Source: Anastrepha obliqua
Taxonomy: Eukaryota > Arthropoda > Insecta > Diptera > Tephritidae
DNA: 64,000 bases
Assembly (NCBI RefSeq): GCF_027943255.1
Contig: NC_072895.1
Coordinates: forward strand, 34,632,001-34,696,000
Direction: 5' to 3'
Made by a program: the position numbers and the translations under genes. The notes under the pieces were generated by a model. That model worked only from the letters and a program-made list of their open reading frames with translations, was not told the DNA's origin and made no database searches. This document shows, one piece after another, positions 32,301 through 44,189 of this stretch. Position 1 is the stretch's first letter. The number at the start of each line of letters is the position of its first letter.

Positions 32301-32344
32301 CAATTTGCTTCCTTTGGTATTTTTCGAACAGTTTCTGGTAGCTC

Positions 32345-32640
32345 GGTATTTTTCGAACAGTCTTACCTAAATCCTTTTGGGTCATTCCAGTTAACTTTGG
32401 GCGCTTGTTGCTGAATTTTTCTTCACTTGGCGCACTAACCACTGACCCTCTTTCTCTGTGAAAGTTTTATTTAGGGCCAAACGATTTTCATGCGTAAGAC
32501 GTTCAATAAAGTGGTGAATTATTGACGAACTTAAATGTACAATTTCAGCTATTCTACTCGTACATTGCGACATTCCTTTTTTGAAATGCTCAAAAACTAA
32601 CTCAGGTTTTTCTATCGAAGTGCGCGGTCCCATGGTTGAA
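32345..32640 (-). mobile_element. Tc1/mariner N-terminal fragment
   Basis: The minus strand from 32633 reads MGPRTSIEKPELVFEHFKKG then SQCTSRIAEIVHLSSSIIHH, a helix-turn-helix start of a Tc1-type transposase, ending near NKTFTEKEGQWLVRQVKKN. The rest is missing; the mariner at 31.2–32.3 kb follows instead. This suggests one element inserted into or replaced part of the other. Confidence 0.5.
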
Positions 32641-32900
32641 AAAACAAGCGTACATAAAATTTCATATTGTCTTTTTTCATATGAACTCTACCAACTCGTG
32701 CATACTAAAAATACAATTTCACCGGGAATAACGGTACCTTCAAATGCATCATTTAAGCTGCGGCGTGAATTCTCTGCATGTTTATGTTTTTTTTTTTGTA
32801 CATTACAAAAAATCAGTGGACACTTTTTTGTATTTTGTTTTTATATAAAACAAAATAAATAAGATTGCATATTGAGTTTTTTCATTTCCGTAAAATATTA

Positions 32901-34009
32901 CAGGGTCCGGCACTCGAAGTGTAACCAATTGAAAAGGCTATAAATTTAGTTTGGACAATTATTTTTATTCAAATTCAAGTAAAAACTAATACAAAATTAA
33001 GAGTCAATTTAGTTTTGCTCGATATCACCACCTTTTGCCTTGACTATGGCCTTCAGACGGTCCAGAAACGAATCTCAAGCTGCCCGAATGTGGCTTGCAG
33101 GTATCTTGGCTCCCTCGCGGACAATGGCTTTTTTCAACGCCCCGAGGCTGGTGAATCTTTTTGTTCGGGCCTTGCTCTCCAAAATAGCCCAAGGAGAATA
33201 ATCCATCGGATTCGCGTCTGGTGAATTTGAGAGCCATTTTGTGGAAGTTATGAAATTCGGAGCATTGTTTTTTAGCCATTCTTGGTTCACTTGAGCTTTG
33301 TGCGACAGTGCTGAGTCCTGATGAGGTGTCTATGGTCTGCCACCGAAATATTTGCCTGCCCACGACTTCAAAGCAACCTCCTGAATACTTTCCCGATAAT
33401 ATTTCGCATTTATCTTGACGCCAGGCTCATTAGAAAACAAAATGTTCGGAAACTGACCGCCTTCGGCCAAGCAAAGCAACTCCTTCGCTCCCTCTAGTCT
33501 GACTTGTTGCTGCTTTGGTGTGAGATCATGCGCCTTTGGTATTTTGAATCTTGTAAGGCTTGACTTTGTATGCTTTTTTCAGTATGCGGTGGATGCTATG
33601 TTCAGATATTTTCAGTTCTTTTGCCATTTGATTGGCACTTCGTCGGCGATTTCGCTCAAGTCGCTTCTTCACTTTTTGAACAATTTCAAGTGACGTAGCA
33701 GTCTTTTGATGTCCACATCCATGACGTTTCGCAATGCTACCAGTATCGTTGTAACGAGTAATGGTGCGATTAATAAAAACTTTATTTATTTTAAGGTGCT
33801 CGAGCTCACGAACCACCGCTGGTTGTGATTTTCCAGCCAAATGTAATGTAATCTCATTATTACGTTTCAAATCCATTACTGATTTTCTTTTTTCGCGTTT
33901 ACTTTCGGCAAAATGCTTTCGCGCGCTTGTAAGCAATACTCTGGACTGTCATTTAGCCAACTAAAAGACAGCCGTCTGATGTTGGTAACACTTCGAGTGC
34001 TGGACCCTG
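32901..34009 (-). mobile_element. Tc1/mariner-superfamily element with both ends, 1109 bp
   Basis: Inverted ends of about 22 bp are present: CAGGGTCCGGCACTCGAAGT from 32901 and, in reverse from 34009, CAGGGTCCAGCACTCGAAGT. TA precedes the left end. The minus strand carries HTH segments (REKRKSVMDLKRNNEITLHL, SIAKRHGCGHQKTATS, NQMAKELKISEHSIHRIL) and the catalytic end (NQEWLKNNAPNF, SNSPDANPMDYSPWAIL). Frames shift near 33520 and 33300, so the transposase is broken. It inserted just beyond the 3' end of VGAT. Confidence 0.75.
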
Positions 34010-34226
34010 CATGAAATATAGAACACTTTGCAAAAAATTCGTATCTGTATCAAATAAGGTGTGTGTGACTGTATGTACGTGTAAGTAAATAAAACAACGC
34101 CATTAAAGCTATATGTTCTAATGTATTTGAACATTAAAAAAATTACCCATACAATATAATACATGTACATGTATGTATATAAGTATCTATCTATTATATT
34201 TATTTGATATACAGACGTAAGTATCT

Positions 34227-34234
34227 TGGAAGAC
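34227..34234 (-). promoter_or_regulatory. GY-box / miR-7 8-mer site 1 in the VGAT 3' UTR
   Basis: On the transcript strand the sequence is GTCTTCCA, complementary to miR-7 positions 2–8 with the A opposite position 1. Upstream GAAACAT offers some 3' pairing. Confidence 0.55.
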
Positions 34235-34339
34235 ATGTTTCAACATTATTCTTAAACTACGCACAGATATAAGTATGCAAGAGTGTGCACGCGTATTGTC
34301 CTTATGTAAATATTATTTATATACTTAATTAAAACGTTT

Positions 34340-34347
34340 TGGAAGAC
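34340..34347 (-). promoter_or_regulatory. GY-box / miR-7 8-mer site 2 in the VGAT 3' UTR
   Basis: The same GTCTTCCA word as site 1, preceded on the transcript by GTGAAAAAT. It lies 113 bp from site 1. Confidence 0.55.
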
Positions 34348-34459
34348 ATTTTTCACATTACACTTTTTCATATTATGAAGTATAGGGTGGATACACCCCA
34401 TCTGCATATACAGTATAATATTGTAGACTGTTGTTTGTAGAATGCCACGCACATTCTTT

Positions 34460-34467
34460 TGGAAGAC
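34460..34467 (-). promoter_or_regulatory. GY-box / miR-7 8-mer site 3 in the VGAT 3' UTR
   Basis: The same GTCTTCCA word, preceded by GTGAAAATGAT, which could pair with the U-rich 3' half of miR-7. It lies 120 bp from site 2. Confidence 0.55.
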
Positions 34468-34797
34468 ATCATTTTCACTTCATATTTTAAATACTTAAAC
34501 ATCTAAAGTATGCAACAAAATTTGCAAAAATGTATATGAATCAACTAAATCGCATAATATTTGGTATTATAATTATATGAAATACAAAAACGACTGTTAT
34601 TTATCCTTCTTCTTTAACGCCAAAACTGCCATAATCGTAGACTGTAGTTTTTGTTTGTGGTTCCTAACATCCGTATTTGCCTGCTCTGCTTATGTTAAAT
34701 GATCTACTTATTTTTTCACGCACTTTTGAGCTTACAGAATCTGGATGTGTCGCCGCCATGCGCTTCTGCTACACATTTCTCCTTAATAGTTTCCGCT

Positions 34798-36094
34798 TTA
34801 AAATGGTAATCCGATTTGAAAGGCATTGACTAATGCATTGCCAGAATCGTAAATGCCTATTACGCCGAAACCGACACCGAGACCGATGATGAGTTTGTCT
34901 TTTATAATTTGTTTTTGGGTCAATAGATGGCCCTTCAGTTTCAAATGGAAATAGCACGGCCAAATAAAGCTCAGCATCGTTCCCGTAAAACTGCCAATAA
35001 ATCCCATCAAAATAGAGAAATGTGGTATGAAAATCGCCATCAAAACTGTGGAAATTATCACGCCTTCTCGAAACACCAGTCCCCAAACTTTTAGTTCCCC
35101 ATCCAGATGCCAAATTGTGGGATATTTCGTTTTGGGTGGTCCGCGGAAAAAATTTCGTTCGAGTAGTTCGCATGCAGCATAGTATGGCAATGGGTAGCTC
35201 AGTAATGCCTTTATTACCAAAAAAAAATTCACTAATCCCTTAAAACCTTGCGAATGGAGGTTGTTTGTAATTACTTGTTGGGTGTCATCTTGGAAAGTTA
35301 GAAAACAGATGTACCCAAAACCGGCTTTGAAAATCGCTGCTGCTATATGCGACCAATCTAACATCCAGCTGAACTTCGAACGATCGGTCATACTTCCTTC
35401 GAGAGACGGTAAAAATATCTGGGAAGTATATGAAAAGACAATGACACCTAATGAAATGGGAAAATTCTCCATATCAATGCTCCATCGTACTTTCGACCAA
35501 CCCCATTCTGTAATCTGTAATATGCAGTAACCTAGAATGACGGCATTGATCACAATGTGAGACATGGTGCACCAGAACGAAAGAGTGGATACCATTTTCA
35601 ATGATTTCAGAAAGCCCATGGGCAACAAGAATATGCCTACGAACAACATCCAAGATCGCGAATCAAACGAGCCTTGTGGATAAGTGCCTGCCAATAAATC
35701 ACCACACACAACCACATAAAGAATGCAAGTCATAAGTAGTTCGATCAGTTGTGCGATGCTAACAGCACGAGCGCCTAGTTTTGGGCCAAAACAGACCTTT
35801 GCAATCGAAACGTAGCTGTCGCGCACGCGTATCATTTGACCGGTGTTGGGGTCGGGTTCGTATAAGCACTCCACTAGAATTTTTCCCGTATAACAGCAGA
35901 TATAAGCGATGCCGACCATTGCTATGATGGCCCAATAACCTCCGTGCAGCACCGAAAACGGCAACGAGACGATAAACATTCCTTGAATGGCATTAGTAAC
36001 ATTCCATGCGGCCTGATATTCGTCGATATTTGTGCCACCGCCACCTTCGCCTTCACACACAAATGAGCTACCGTCCGAGGCAACACTTGCTTGC
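34798..36094 (-). CDS. VGAT: VGAT exon 3 (residues 123–554, transporter core)
   Basis: The acceptor TTCTTTTCTTTCAG ends at 36095. The exon begins by completing an Arg codon, then QASVASDGSSFVCEGEGGGG, then all the membrane-spanning core, and stops with TAA at 34800–34798. Bases upstream of 36095 remain open to 36186 but are intron. Confidence 0.93.
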
Positions 36095-39000
36095 CTGAAA
36101 GAAAAGAACAAATTTGAAAATTTCGCAAATAAAGTAAATATATTTTCGATTAAGTGTAAAAATGGAATAGTTATAATTAAAAACAAAATTGAAAGTCCTT
36201 TTAAATAAACCCTATTTCAAACTAATAATTTCATGCATGTGTTGGGTTGGGTTCGCAAGTTCGTAGCGATTTTACCGAAGACTTTTATTTCAATGCAAAA
36301 CAATAATTATATCAATAAGTTAAGATTCATTATATACAAATTTTGAAAATCAGCGTAAATTATTCAATTTACTAAGGGGCTATATACAGTTAATTAGAAT
36401 TTTCCAAAAATCTTTTTTTAATGTACATATATTTAAAAATACACACAGAAAATTTAATATCGTTCCGGTGAATACTTTCGAAGTTACACGCAAATTTGAA
36501 AAGGCATTTCAGAGTGCTTGAAAGTGATTTTCAAACTTTAAACACGTTTTTCTCAAAATAGTGTTTTCAAAGTCGGTGACGAACGTTACTCGAAAACGGC
36601 TAAACCGATTAGTCTCAAATTTTAACACAAGCTCCTTAAAAATATTTTTTAGTAATTAATGGAAGATTTTTTCTCACCAATAAATATTTTTTTATAAGCA
36701 ATTTAAGGCCGAAATTTTGGTAAAAAATCGATTTTTGGTTTTGAGAAACCGCCATTTTGTCAAAAAAAAATTGTCTGCTTCTGCTTCTTTCTTCGATTAA
36801 TTACTAGATTTAATATTACTTTAACGAAATCTGTTTAATTTTTTAATTTCAGAGGATCCAGTTCAGAGATATAGTGATCACCGCAAAACGTCTTCTTTGA
36901 GAGGAGCTCCCGGAGATCAGCTGTAGCTCCTTTCCAAATAAATATTTTTACTAAAACTAAGTCTTAAAATACAGTTAAAAGACAACATAATTTGTGTAGA
37001 AATTTTTAGATCAATATATTAAAAAGTTTTCTCAGAAAAAATTCTGGAAAATTCGTTTTTTTCGGCCTTCTAACTGTATATAACCCCTTAATGTATGGAA
37101 CTGCGCTACAAATAGAAACGAAATCGGACAACCCAATGCATTAGCAATTTATAGTTGTTGCTTTTTAATTACCTAAATCCATCTGTTTGTTGATATCTTC
37201 CGTCATATTCGTTTGCAATAAAGGAGGTATTCTGATATTCCTCATTCTTGCATTCGCCATTGTCTGTGTCCATCCATCCATTTGGATTGCGAAAAGGATT
37301 CAGTTCGGTCGGGTTTTCAGCAATTTGGGCTAAACAAAGAAATCTATGTAATTAACATTTTTAAAATTCAAATGAAATGGATTAGATAATTCAAGTATTT
37401 GCTATCAAATATTTATTTATGCCACTAAAATTTGTAGTATCCGCATTTGGAACGCAGCGCAAATACTTTTTACCGCCTATACTCATTCGTTTCAGTGAAA
37501 TGTAATTTAGAAGGTATCGCATAAAAAGCTCCCGGATTCATTATTGTGATTTATATATATACAATTTTGCAAAGCTTGATTGATAAATTAGTTTCACATT
37601 TACTTACGAGTATATTCAATGGACAATTTCCTAAATAAAAAAGTTTTTCTGAAGCTATTCCATATACAGTTTTTTCGATATACTTATTTCCATATACAAT
37701 TTTCAATTATCTAGCTGGGTTAGGTTAACTACTTTGATCAAGAGTGACCGCACATAGGACAGAACAGCCCAAAATATTATATGGAGGCGTGGACTTTAAA
37801 TTCCAAACTAAATTAAAGTCCTGTTTATTTGGGCCGTTCGGGGGGATATAAGAGGGCCTATGCGATTGAATGGAGCCTTCATAAAAATGTTGTTGAAGAC
37901 ATCTGTCATGTTAAGGAAATAATGGCATATTTACCTTAAGGTAGAGTATTTTCTATCTCCGCTATGGCACTATGCAGAGTCATGTCTGGGGACAGTTCAG
38001 TCAGAAAAGTAGGCTTCTAGCAGTACAACGAATGTTTCTTGCTGTCTTTGATCCATTCACCAGCTGCCTTTCGGATAACTGAGGGAATCGTTAGAGAGTT
38101 CCTTTTATATAAAGAAACTGTTATCTTTATTAGTTATTTAGTGACTTAAATATCTTTTTTTTTTTTGGGCAACATTTAAACGCCATTTATAAGGAAGGTG
38201 AAACTCGTCTATGGATGGTTTGGACAACTTTTTTATGAGGAGCCTGCAAATTTATGTCACCTCTGAATGACAGAAGCAGAAGCTTTCGCTTGTCAGTAAT
38301 GCTTAAGGAGATTTGGCATTGCTAGCCGAGTGGTGATTACTATTCGTTTTTTTTTTGTTTATCTTACATTTTCGTGTTTCGTATGAGTACTACATTTTGA
38401 AACTAAGTCCCACTATCAGCGCACAACCATACAAACTTAGTCAATATGAGTTTTGCAAACACGTAAAGATGCATCTCACGCTTATGCATCAGTGGAAATT
38501 TAACTTGGTTAGTCGTACAATAGTAAAGATTACAATCATACCAAAGTCAGGTGCCAATGGAATCCCTTTAAATGATGGAGGCCCAATGGTAAGTTTAGTA
38601 TTTTATTCCTAGTTGCTTAGAAAGTGCTGCAGAGTATGAGTACAGCGCTTCCAACTCAACATAATATTTCAATATTCAAACGATTCAGGCTAAGGACATT
38701 GAAAAACAGCAACAACTCCAGAAATCGTAGAAAAAACTCAGGATATCGTATTGGAAAATCGTCGAGTTACTGAAAGAGATTCAGTAGAAGGTACAGGCAT
38801 TTCATGGGGCAGTTTAAGCAAAATTTTACCTGAAGTATTGGGTTTCAGAAAGTTGTGCGCACAACACACAAAAACATTTGAAGGCTACTTTCTCAGCAAC
38901 ATTTGGAGCGTTTTCGAAAAGATAAAGTGGATTTTGTGAGTTCATTCATCACTAAGGATGAGACTTGTGCCCATCACTATGATCCTAAATCAAAAGAAGA

Positions 39001-42000
39001 GGCGAAAGAGTGGTGCGAACCTGGTTCTTCGACTTCGAAATGAGTTCGATTCCAGAAATCGGCCAAGAAGGTATTGACATCAATTTTTTTGCATTGCGAA
39101 AGGAGTTTCGTTTGTGGATTACTAGCAAACTAGCAAAACAATAAATTCTGAACATTATTGTAATCTTTTAGACCAGCTGAAGGAAAAACTTCGTGGCAAA
39201 AGAAAAAAATCTTTTTTATCGGGACAATGGACTGCTTCACAAGATCATTTTTGCAATGGCTAAAATCCATTAATTAATATTCAAATAGTTAGAGCATCCA
39301 TCGTTTTTACCAGATTTGGTCCCTAGACCTAAAGCGTGAAAAGCGTTGTTCATTAAATGTTGAGGTCATAACTGCTATGAAAGTGTATTTTGCAGCCCTT
39401 CCAGAATATCACTTCAGGGATGGACTTCATAAATTGGAATCTCGTTGGAACAAATGTTGTTGTGATGTTCAGTGAGGCTATACTGAATAATGAAGGGTAT
39501 TTCAAACCATAAAATTGAGTTTTTCTTCTCGAGCCGCAAAACCTATTTAACAACCTAGTACTTTAGCAAACCTTTCGGCGCTTTTAAGTGAAAGTTGTGT
39601 ACCGAGGTTTTCGGAGAAGTGACGGTTGACTAAAGATTCAAAAATAAAAAATTTCAGCAAAACTTCAACGAGCTTCGAACAATCCATAAAGGGTGCTCCT
39701 CGTATTAGTGAGAATATTAAAAAAATTTGCCTTCAGAAATTAAATGTTATTAACTTTCAGAAATTAACTTTCAGAAATTCAAATTGTTTTTCATTTTGCA
39801 AAACTTATATTATGAAGAATTTTTTATATTTTCTACCCTCTATTTTTGCTATGCAGCCTTCAAATAAGTAAACTTCCGTTCATTTGCTTAACGTGCTTGT
39901 TTCTAATTCTTGCCACGCTGCTTGAATCTTAATGGTAGGGCCTTACAAATAGCAACTCGTGCGCTCCTTATAAGCCAACCCTCTATTACAAGCTGCGCTC
40001 TCGAGTCACAACCTTATGAAATTAATGGGGTTGTTTGCTTTCTATTTATTTATATGGGTTTATATCTGAACTATGTAAATAAACAAAAGTGTATCAAAAA
40101 CCCGAACTATAATTACACACTCATCTGAGAGGTGTTAACCTCTCACTTCAACAACTAGCTAAATAATTTTATAGAAAGCTGAACGCACACGGACTCCTAA
40201 GGCAGCTTCTTCAATTTATAAATGCTCGTCTTTTGCAAAAGTCTATGGACTGTCATTGAGATTATTATCGACGAGACATGGCTATCATCCGCCATGAGTG
40301 CTGAAAAATCATCTTTTATAAACGACTTAAGGTACATGCAAAAATCGAATACAACATCAGCAGATTATTGCGCACGTTTCTCATATCAAGATTAAAAGCT
40401 CCAATTATCAGTTAATCTTCACCGATGTTCCAAAGCGAATTAAATTTTTTTTTGCTGTCGTGAAAGAAAGTGGAGAGCCTATATCGTATGGACTACCTCC
40501 GTTTTGTTCAATTTTCAACGCCGAAGCAACAGCAGTTCCCAACGCCATTCAGTATTCGTCAAAATCCGAGTGGAAGTTTTTCAAATGCACAGACAGCATG
40601 TCCGGTTTTCAAGTCATAAAAAACTAACGGGTGATTTTTTAGCTATTATCTTTTTAAACAATTGGTTTAAACAGCTGACGCCCGTTTCGTGTTTTGTTTC
40701 ACTGTCAAACATCTTCAGTTTGGTCTATAATTTAACCATGAATCGTCTTACAAACGAACAACGCTTGCAAATCATTGAATTTTATTATAAAAATGGGTGT
40801 TCTGTTAAGAAAGTTTAAGATCCACTTTTTATCGAAAAATTGTGTTCAGCGACGAAGCTCATTTTTGGATCAATGGGTAAGTAAATAAGCAGAATTGTCG
40901 ATTTTGGAGTGAAGATCAGCCAGAAGAATGGCAAGAGCTACCAATGTATCCCGAAAAGGTCACAGTTTGGTGCGGTTTATGGGCTGGAAGTATCATTGGA
41001 CCGTACTTCTTCAATGATGCTGCGAATCGTAACGTAACTGTGAATGGTGAGGGCTGCCGTGAAATGATGATATCCAACTTTTTTTTGCCCAAAATACAAG
41101 AGCTTGACTTGCATGGTTTCAGCAAGACGGTGCCACATGCCACACAGCACGCATAACAATGGACTTGTTGAGAGGCGAGTTCGGTGAATATTTTTTTTCA
41201 CGTTCGGGACCTGTCAATTGGCCACCCAGATCGTGCGATATGACGCTTTTAGATTATTTTTTGTGGGGCTATGTTAAAGGTCATGTCTATTCAGACAAGC
41301 CTGCTTCAATTAACGCATTGGAAGACAACATTAAAGCATTTATATGTGAGATACCGGCCGAAACATTGGAAAGAGTATACTAAAATTGGACTAAGCGGAT
41401 GGACCATTTAAAGCGCAGTCGCGGTCAACATTTGCATGGAATAATCTTCAAACATTAAATTATATGGACTGTACTATCGATTTAAATAAAAATGTCATGC
41501 ATTTTTCTGAATTTTACGTGTGTTTTTTTGAAAAACTTTCCTATAGCTCTTAAAAAATCACCCTTTATAATAACTCCAATCACAATATTGGCACCATAAG
41601 AAATAACCTGATATCTCACCCTCATAAAATCAGAATCATGTGGGTAACAGGACATCAGGCATCAACGGCAATACAATCGTTGTTACTGCTGCCACGGATA
41701 TGAGCATTACTCTTACTATCATATCAAATCTCATATGTAAAAATTATGTTTATCGACGTATAGGGCAGCAGAGGCAAACCAAACTAGTAGCTGAGTGGGT
41801 TCATTATAGCCATCGCTCCTCCAGAATTTATCCTAAGCGTACTAAACCAAGTTACCTATCACATCTCCCATCTAACTATACTACGCTCCACACTCGCCTA
41901 CACATTGGTCACAGTGTAATCAGTAATGCACATCGACTACAAGGAGGGCAACCAAGGCAGTGCCCATTTTGTAATATTCCAGTCAGTTTACTGCATTTAT

Positions 42001-42862
42001 TGTCGTTTTGCCCTGGATTAGATAGACAAAGACAGTAGCATTTTGATGCCATAAAGCACTATCCCTACTAATTAACCCATCCGATTCGAACATTTCCTAA
42101 ATCTATAAATTTCTAGAGGATCTTCTATGACGTATATAAACCAACAATTCTTCACCAGCCAGCTAAAAGCCTTCGTTGCTAGAGCTGCGTTTCGTTTTGC
42201 TTATTTAACAATTTTATTGACATTTAAGCTTCTAAAAACTAAAAAATAAATAAATTTTATATAATTTACTTGGAGGCTACACGAGTTCGCCATGAATGAT
42301 AGGAAAATCTTTTAAGAACAAATCTACTCGCACTCGACAATAACCGAACGTGCCCACATGTGTTTGTGTGTATATGTTACTGATTTCACGTGCTACGAAC
42401 TTATTTTATAACTTGACAGAGAGCTTTTTTTTACACATTTTTATCAATTTCTCAGACAGTCGCACATACATACGTACATAGTATTCGGCTTCGTACTTAA
42501 GTTGATGTGAGAGAAAATAACTGCAAATTTTATTCATTGGTTAGTGTGTATATGCACTTATAAATGCATGTGTGTCAAAATATGTTTAGATTAATGTATG
42601 TACATATGTATATGTGGCACAATACATACATCTACTTAGGTACATACATACCTTGGTATTGGCCTTCGCCCGCTCCTGCAGGAATCATTCCTTGCGGATG
42701 GGAATTGAAATTTTGCTGCGCTGTTGCTCTTGTTGTATTGCTGCCTGGCTGCTCGTAATCCTTTTTCTCCGGAATGTGTTGACGAGCTGTCTGCATGGCC
42801 ACGTTTAATATATTTTTGATTGGCGGCAATGGTGTTGCCTTTAACTTATTAATGAATGACAT
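34798..42862 (-). CDS. VGAT: vesicular inhibitory amino acid transporter VGAT (SLC32A1/unc-47 family)
   Basis: VGAT loads GABA and glycine into synaptic vesicles using the proton gradient. Exons 42862–42652, 37329–37173 and 36094–34798 join in frame (phases 1 and 2, all GT–AG) to 554 residues, close to the about 550 of fly VGAT. The N-terminal cytosolic part (1–150) begins MSFINKLKATPLPP. The amino-acid/auxin-permease core follows: WNVTNAIQGMFIVSLPF, CCYTGKILVECLYEP, VRDSYVSIAKVCFGP, ELLMTCILYVVVCGDL, FPISLGVIVFSYTSQIFLPS with LEGSM, KALLSYPLPYYAACELLE. These match the vertebrate transporter segment by segment, with about ten membrane spans. The start has a good context (TTCAAAATG). No frame damage is seen, so this is an intact neuronal gene with large, transposon-filled introns. 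Confidence 0.95.
36375..37088. mobile_element. 714-bp non-autonomous element in VGAT intron 2
   Basis: The ends AGGGGCTATATACAGTTA (36375) and, in reverse from 37088, AGGGGTTATATACAGTTA are inverted, flanked by TA on both sides (36373–36374, 37089–37090). The body is AT-rich without a protein. A similar end-like word (GTATGTAACCCCTTAA) at about 30920 hints at another family member. Confidence 0.7.
37173..37329 (-). CDS. VGAT: VGAT exon 2 (residues 71–123)
   Basis: A 157-nt exon between acceptor CTTTGTTTAG and donor GTAATT. It encodes QIAENPTELNPFRNPNGWMD then TDNGECKNEEYQNTSFIANE, cytosolic N-terminal sequence. Both junction phases agree with the neighbours. Confidence 0.88.
37330..38650. 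other. VGAT intron 1, proximal part; no gene
   Basis: Unassigned intronic DNA. A tRNA-like word (TAGCCGAGTGG) near 38325 followed by a T-run may be the head of a truncated SINE, but no B box follows. Confidence 0.45.
38680..39600 (+). pseudogene. mariner transposase pseudogene in VGAT intron 1
   Basis: The plus strand, with shifts, reads VEGTGISWGSLSKILPEVLG then FRKLCAQH, EFITKDETCAHHYDPKSKEE (first Asp block), then VEVITAMKVYFAALPEYHFR then DGLHKLESRWNKC near 39360–39450, the C-terminal block of mariner transposases. The second-Asp region is badly decayed (around 39230–39330). Inverted ends were not identified. Confidence 0.6.
40629..41566 (+). mobile_element. rosa-type mariner, internally deleted, in VGAT intron 1
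   Basis: Inverted ends GGGTGATTTTTTAGCTAT (40629) and, in reverse from about 41563, GGGTGATTTTTTAAGAGC. After MNRLTNEQRLQIIEFYYKNG (HTH start, 40738) the frame stops and jumps to the catalytic half: KVTVWCGLWAGSIIGPYFFN, VNGEGCREMMISNFFLP, then VNWPPRSCDMTLLDYFLWGY with VKGHVYSDKPASINALEDNI. The segment around the second catalytic Asp (GFSKTVPHATQHA) lacks the usual QQDGA. Non-functional. Confidence 0.75.
41610..42060 (+). mobile_element. LINE C-terminal fragment in VGAT intron 1
   Basis: The plus strand reads IRIMWVTGHQASTA (RNase H end) in one frame, then TKPSYLSHLPSNYTTLHTRL with HIGHSVISNAHRLQGG, QPRQCPFCNIPVSLLHLLSF with CPGLDRQR. This is the C-x2-C…H…C tail of a non-LTR element. The rest is missing. 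Confidence 0.6.
42652..42862 (-). CDS. VGAT: VGAT exon 1 (residues 1–70)
   Basis: ATG at 42862–42860 follows TTCAAA. It encodes MSFINKLKATPLPPIKNILN then VAMQTARQHIPEKKD and a Gln/Gly-rich end (IPAGAGEGQYQ). The donor after CCAAG is GTATGT, leaving phase 1, which the CC of exon 2 completes as Ala. There is no signal peptide, as expected for a protein with a cytosolic N terminus. Confidence 0.85.
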
Positions 42863-44185
42863 TTTGAACAAAAACAATTAATTGGCGAATTGGTGGTTTT
42901 GGTGGTGATTGCGATGGTCGCTGCTGATGGTGAAGGTGACGACGGTGACGGTGGCGATAGTGAAAATGTAAAAATACAATTACACTATCAATATGAATTG
43001 ATGTGTCTGTTGTGTCTATCGATTTTGTGTGATACACAAAAAACACTGCAAATTTTTATTGAGCTCAATTTCAAGGGTAATTCATAAAGATGACCGGAGG
43101 TAACTATTCCCACAAATGGACTGAGTGTAGTGATTCCAGGTTGCCAATAAATTTATGTAATCAACTCCAATGCTCATCTCAAGTCTCGATGCATGGATGG
43201 GATCTTCATTTCAGCTTCACAAATAAAGCGAAAATGAAAGTAAAAATATGAATTCAGTGAAATAAGCACATATGAGAACTTTTTTGCGTACAATTCATGT
43301 GAGTATTAATGTATGCTGTTTAACTGTTTAATTTATGTATATTCACGTTTTTAAAACATTTACTTGCAGTGCTGTCACGACAGTCTTATTTGGCGAAAAA
43401 AAATTAAAATGAAACCACTACGAATTTATATAACACAAATCTTATTACAATAACTAACTGCTGTATGGTCCAAACCGAATTGATGACTTATGCAGTGCAC
43501 GAATAAAAAAATTAAATTTGCGCACGCGCCAAAAATTGTATGTATTTGGTAGATCCTGACAATCTGTTGTGTCGATGACATTTCATGTGGATGCTGTCCG
43601 CATCCCGTTTATTTGTGGATTTTCTGTCCTTTCATTGCTACTAAAAAGTGTTTTAATTGAGGTGTTTTGAGGCTTGAAAATCATTTTCCCCAAAAACTTA
43701 GTTAATAACAAAAATGTTTAAATAATTAGTTTATGACAAAAAGTTTAAATTTTAATGCTTAAAAAATATGAAACTAGTGTCATGACTTATATCCATATTT
43801 TTTAAATATTCAAGTGCAAAATTTTAAATATCTCTATATAAAATAAAATGTAATATACTTACTCGACTTTCATAGAAAACGACTCAATTGATTAATTATT
43901 TTTACATATAAATATTTATTGAAATATATATTAAAATAATAGTTTGATAAAATGTTATAATTTAACACCTTTTTAATTAAAGATTATAAGATTTAATAAG
44001 AGTATATATTATAATTAAACTTAGGCAGGTAGGTTAATTAAACTTAAATACCACCGTACAGCACTCGGCTGGCTATTGGAATAAGCCAACTTTTTAAGAG
44101 ATTGAGTGGTAAGTACAAAATAATTCTCTCCCTTTCCGAAGTTAGTCTCCGAAATCAAGATACTCGAAGTTTGAAATTGGTGCTA
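42863..44185. other. VGAT 5' flank; no other gene
   Basis: Sequence upstream of the VGAT start. Bases 42890–42960 are rich in GGT/GAC triplets (CACC on the transcript strand), probably 5' UTR. No convincing initiator was picked. From 43700 on it is AT-rich without motifs. Confidence 0.4.
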
Positions 44186-44189
44186 ACTA

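Larger units (their letters stand above)
34199..34797 (-). other. VGAT 3' UTR with AATAAA at 34204–34199
   Basis: Downstream of the VGAT stop (minus strand) the first canonical AATAAA is at 34204–34199, giving a 3' UTR of about 600 nt. It is AT-rich and contains three copies of an ATGTCTTCCAA word roughly 115 bp apart. The end position is inferred from the signal only. Confidence 0.55.

Noticed and set aside
36236..36290. GTTGGGTTGGGTTCGCAAGTTC as a mariner end in VGAT intron 2
   Set aside because: Resembles some Tc1/mariner ends, but no partner end or transposase piece was found nearby.
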